A stretch of 64,000 nt of DNA, taken from Streptomyces sp. NBC_01237. Lineage in GTDB: Bacteria; Actinomycetota; Actinomycetes; Streptomycetales; Streptomycetaceae. The translations under genes were made by a program, and so were the position numbers. Under the pieces are notes generated by a model. That model made no database searches. It saw nothing but the letters and a program-made list of their open reading frames with translations, and was not told the origin of the DNA. Where the stretch lies: contig NZ_CP108509.1 of NCBI RefSeq assembly GCF_035917275.1, positions 558,001 through 622,000 of the forward strand, read 5' to 3'. Every line of letters begins with the position of its first letter. The first letter of the stretch is position 1. Shown one piece after another: positions 61,429 to 64,000 of this stretch.

Positions 61429-63453
61429 TCAGAGATTGGCCTCCGCCTCCTCGTCCGCACTGGTTTCGTCCTCGATCAGCCCGTACGGCGGCCGCTCCTC
61501 GTTGCGGCTGTAGCGCACCACCACGTCGTTCTCCACCAACGGCGGCGGGCTGTTGTCGGCGACGATGAGCTGGGCTCGGCTGCCGCGGTCCGCGAGCCAG
61601 CGAGAGAGGTGCTGGTAGAAGTCGCCGATCGCCACGGCGTCCGCGATCACGGCATCGAGGGTGCCGCCGTGGCCGAGGTTTTTCTGAGGGCTGTCGATCA
61701 TGAGGAATCCGGGGTGTGCGGCCCCTCCTTCGACGGCGATCTCGAAGACGGCGAGCTGCCAGGCCAGGGTCAGCAGGGTGCGGGCGCCGGACGAGGCTTC
61801 TTGGTACGGCTCACCCCGTACGAAGGGGGTGAGGTCGGTCTTGATGAAGGGGGTACTGACCTTGGGGTAGCGCCAGGCCCGCAGGAGTTCGCCGTATCGG
61901 TTGCTGATCTTGACGATGACACGGTCACGGTCGTGGGAGGCGTCTCCGAGCTGTTCGAGTTCCTCCCGGAGACGGGCGATCTCGGTCTCGTGGCGTTGCA
62001 CGGCGTCGGCCCGTTTGGTGAGTCCTTCGCGGAGCTTGACCGCGCTTTCGGCCTGTTCGAGTTGGCGCAGGATCTGCTCGCGCCTTCGGTGAAGGTCGTC
62101 GCGGGCGGCGAGGAACGGTGAGACGGAGGGGGACGTCGCGGTGTCCAGCGCGGCGGCGGCTGCCTCTTCCCGGAGGGCCGCGTCTTCGGCCTGGAGCTTG
62201 AGGGGGGCGAGTGAGGCACCGAGCTCGTCGATGTAGCTGCTGATCTCCTTGAGGCGGGCCTTGGTGGACCGGGTCTCCGCCTTGACGTCCACCCGGCTGT
62301 CCTCGGCCTGGCTGCCGGCGTCGGCAGTGCCCAGGACCAATGCGCCCTCTTCTGCGCTCAGCTCGTGATGGCACAGGCTGCAGCGTCCGTTGCCAGCGGT
62401 GGGGGAAGCCGAGAGCCGGTTCAGGCAGGCGGGGCAGGTGGTCACACTCAAGGGGTCGAAGAGCTGCTGCGCCTCGCCGAGCATGCCGAGCTTGAGGAGA
62501 TCATCCGCGTACTGGGCCCGCAGAGGCATCAGGCGTTGGAGCTGCGTTTCGCAGTCCCGCAGGACCGCTGCCGCCCGGCGGGAAATCCCGGCCGCCGCTT
62601 TGTGCTGGCTGCGCAGTTGGGCCGCGAATTCCGTTCCCGCCTGCGCACGGCGGTCCAACTCCCTAAGCTGGCTCGTGATGTCGGCCAGTTCCCGTTCGTG
62701 GACGGCAGGAGTGGGTTCGCCGTTCAGCACGGTGGGAGCCTGCTCCACGACGAAGGTACGGGCTGCCGCGAGTTCGGCCTTGGCGCGGTTGAGCCGGCCG
62801 CCGAGTTCCTGGATGCGCTGGCCGAGTTCGACGGCGCGGTCGTCGTGAACGCCGAAAGCGACGTCGACGACTTGCCGCAGTTTGTGCTTGCGCATGTAGT
62901 CGTTCTCGAACAGGAAGTTCTTGTCCGCGACGCGTTCGTTGGGAAGGAAGGCGAGCCACATCACGTCGCGGAAGCTGAGCGGGTCCGTACGGGATTCGCT
63001 GTTGGTGGGCGCTTCGCGTAGCTGGACACCTGCGAGCTTGCAGTGGCTCAACAGGAGGGAGGACAGACTCTCCTGCGCCCCGGGCGGATCGATGGTCCTG
63101 CTCTCGGCCCGGGAGACGGTCGTGCTGTCGAGCGTTCCGCGGCGGACGAAGGCGACCTTTGAGGGCTCTCCGACCGACCGCTCGATCACATGAGGCTCGC
63201 CGGAGAGCTCCACCTCCAGAAGGCACGAACGGACCCTGCGCAGCACTTCCTGGTGGCGCGGATGCCGTTTCGCGCCGAGCCCGTAGGCGATGAACTCCAG
63301 CACCGCTGTTTTGCCGGAGCTGAACGCCCCGGCGATGACGGAGAGGTTCCGCACCCTCTGTCCGGAGGTGAAATCGACGTCGTAGGACCGCTCGATGCCG
63401 ACCAGGCGCAGGCGGCGGATACGGATGCCGGGAAGCGGCTCCATGGTGATCAT
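61429..63453 (-). CDS. Rad50/SMC-like ABC ATPase of an ABC-3C-type system
   Basis: A 674-residue ATPase. Walker A AGAFSSGKTAVLEFIAYG (near residues 37-55), long coiled-coil arms with a zinc-hook-like pair in the middle (TTCPACLNRL and GRCSLCHHEL), the ABC signature ASSGARTLLTLAWQLA, and Walker B FLMIDSPQKNLG. Such proteins act in dsDNA sensing or end processing. ATG 63453 overlaps the upstream stop by 4 bases; ATG 63444 is an alternative with better spacing to GGAGGG. The pairing with the next gene is that of ABC-three-component defence loci. Confidence 0.82.
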   Translation of the reverse strand: MITMEPLPGIRIRRLRLVGIERSYDVDFTSGQRVRNLSVIAGAFSSGKTAVLEFIAYGLGAKRHPRHQEVLRRVRSCLLEVELSGEPHVIERSVGEPSKVAFVRRGTLDSTTVSRAESRTIDPPGAQESLSSLLLSHCKLAGVQLREAPTNSESRTDPLSFRDVMWLAFLPNERVADKNFLFENDYMRKHKLRQVVDVAFGVHDDRAVELGQRIQELGGRLNRAKAELAAARTFVVEQAPTVLNGEPTPAVHERELADITSQLRELDRRAQAGTEFAAQLRSQHKAAAGISRRAAAVLRDCETQLQRLMPLRAQYADDLLKLGMLGEAQQLFDPLSVTTCPACLNRLSASPTAGNGRCSLCHHELSAEEGALVLGTADAGSQAEDSRVDVKAETRSTKARLKEISSYIDELGASLAPLKLQAEDAALREEAAAAALDTATSPSVSPFLAARDDLHRRREQILRQLEQAESAVKLREGLTKRADAVQRHETEIARLREELEQLGDASHDRDRVIVKISNRYGELLRAWRYPKVSTPFIKTDLTPFVRGEPYQEASSGARTLLTLAWQLAVFEIAVEGGAAHPGFLMIDSPQKNLGHGGTLDAVIADAVAIGDFYQHLSRWLADRGSRAQLIVADNSPPPLVENDVVVRYSRNEERPPYGLIEDETSADEEAEANL

Positions 63454-64000
63454 CCCTCCCAGGACGTTTCCAGCACGGGCCCCGGGCCCAGCACGCTCAT
63501 GAGGGCAGCAGCAGGTCCGTCGGATCCGTCCGGCCTCAGCCACCGGGCGGTCTGCTCGCGCAGTCTCTTGTCGGTGAGTTTGCGGAGCTGGCGGACGACG
63601 ATGCCGGCGGCGGTGGTGAAGGAGGTGGCGTAGGTGGCGGTGAACCGGCCGCCGAGATCCTGACCGGCCTCGGTGATCGAGTAGGTGAGGGAGCCGTCGC
63701 GGTTGCGGATGCGGCAGCACCCGTAGGCCACCAGGAGCGCCAGGTCGTGCTGGATCCGTTCGCGCCGGCTCGTGAACCGCTGTGAGGAGGACGCGTAGGC
63801 CAGGACCTGCGGGTCGAATCCGGCCAGTCGCAGGAGGCTGGCGTCCCGGCTCTCGGGGGGAACGACGAGGAAGGGGTTCGCGGACAGGAAGTCGTAGTAC
63901 CCGATGCGCTCCAAGGTCGCCCCGTTCGCGTCCTGCGCGGCGACGGCGTCCAGGAGCAGCAGCAGTTGAGCGAGGCGGAATGGCACCTCGTCCTCGGGCA
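63450..64000 (-). CDS. ABC-3C middle-component-like protein (5' end outside window)
   Basis: At least 183 residues; the frame is open to the window end, so the start may lie beyond (GTG 63986 is one option). Helical and strand pattern with AQLLLLLDAVAAQD, IGYYDFLSANPFLVVPP, RERIQHDLALLVAYGCCRIR and GLVVRQLRKL-like segments resembles the winged-helix middle components of ABC-3C systems. It is coupled to the ATPase by a 4-base overlap. The third component (effector) should be upstream, outside the window. Confidence 0.65.
   Translation of the reverse strand, partial: PEDEVPFRLAQLLLLLDAVAAQDANGATLERIGYYDFLSANPFLVVPPESRDASLLRLAGFDPQVLAYASSSQRFTSRRERIQHDLALLVAYGCCRIRNRDGSLTYSITEAGQDLGGRFTATYATSFTTAAGIVVRQLRKLTDKRLREQTARWLRPDGSDGPAAALMSVLGPGPVLETSWEG

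Noticed and set aside
1..64000. CRISPR arrays, rRNA genes, tRNA genes or riboswitches
   Set aside because: No regularly spaced repeats or conserved RNA motifs were seen; the only arrays are the iterons and the CGGACCA repeat.

Overview
The window reads as chromosome of a high-GC actinomycete, almost certainly Streptomyces or a close relative. The evidence is strong G/C bias at third codon positions, many GTG starts, ATGA/GTGA gene overlaps, WhiB, DUF317 and DUF2637 proteins, an NsdA-like HTH/TPR regulator, a TerD protein and a SNF2/SWIM pair. No rRNA, tRNA or CRISPR array was found.

Region 1 (1-17.2 kb) looks like ordinary chromosome: a partial TerD gene, a methyltransferase, an MpaB-type oxygenase, a fatty-acid desaturase, a SNF2 helicase with its SWIM partner, a secreted phytase-like esterase, a decayed amino-acid permease, an acetamidase/formamidase, a Tat-exported amidase, and an aldehyde dehydrogenase behind a GAF regulator.

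Region 2 (17.2-61.3 kb) is an accessory island. A tyrosine integrase and an excisionase-like HTH sit at the left edge. A DUF5655-type (nuclease-fold) gene occurs twice in direct orientation, near each end (19.5-20.3 and 59.9-60.8 kb), each with a perfect hairpin of related sequence downstream. Cargo, left to right: (a) an IS5-family unit of 1737 bp with 3-bp TTA duplications and an unknown passenger gene; (b) remnants including an alkylsulfatase fragment; (c) a tightly packed seven-gene minus-strand operon (radical SAM, Asp/Glu-racemase-like, HhH-GPD/EndoIII-like, PfkB kinase, double nucleoside-deoxyribosyltransferase-like protein, thymidylate-kinase-like P-loop kinase, MazG-like pyrophosphohydrolase) facing an HTH/TPR regulator; this is my best candidate for an undescribed nucleotide-centred system; (d) short Streptomyces-type regulatory/hypothetical genes and a six-gene overlapping operon led by a GH15 enzyme and ending in a LuxR regulator; (e) a hydrophobic mini-protein next to a CPBP-like membrane protein; (f) a sulfotransferase-SUMF1-like fusion with NUDIX and nucleotidyltransferase genes; (g) an ImmA/IrrE, MAB_1171c-like, XRE trio.

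The right part of the island (49.5-59.8 kb) is a plus-strand phage/ICE-like block: a winged-helix replication-type protein with iteron-like repeats inside its gene, a zinc-finger protein, WhiB with an HTH tail, DUF2637 with a dense polar CGGACCA repeat, small proteins, a lone TrpA-like protein, a PAPS-reductase-like PP-loop protein, a C5-cytosine methyltransferase, a tandem DnaB-N protein and a DUF317 protein. No TraB/FtsK, portal or capsid gene was found, so it is either an incomplete element or one mobilised in trans.

Region 3 (61.4-64 kb) is the start of a minus-strand two-gene unit, a Rad50-like ATPase and a partner resembling ABC-three-component middle components. It looks like a defence locus cut by the window edge.
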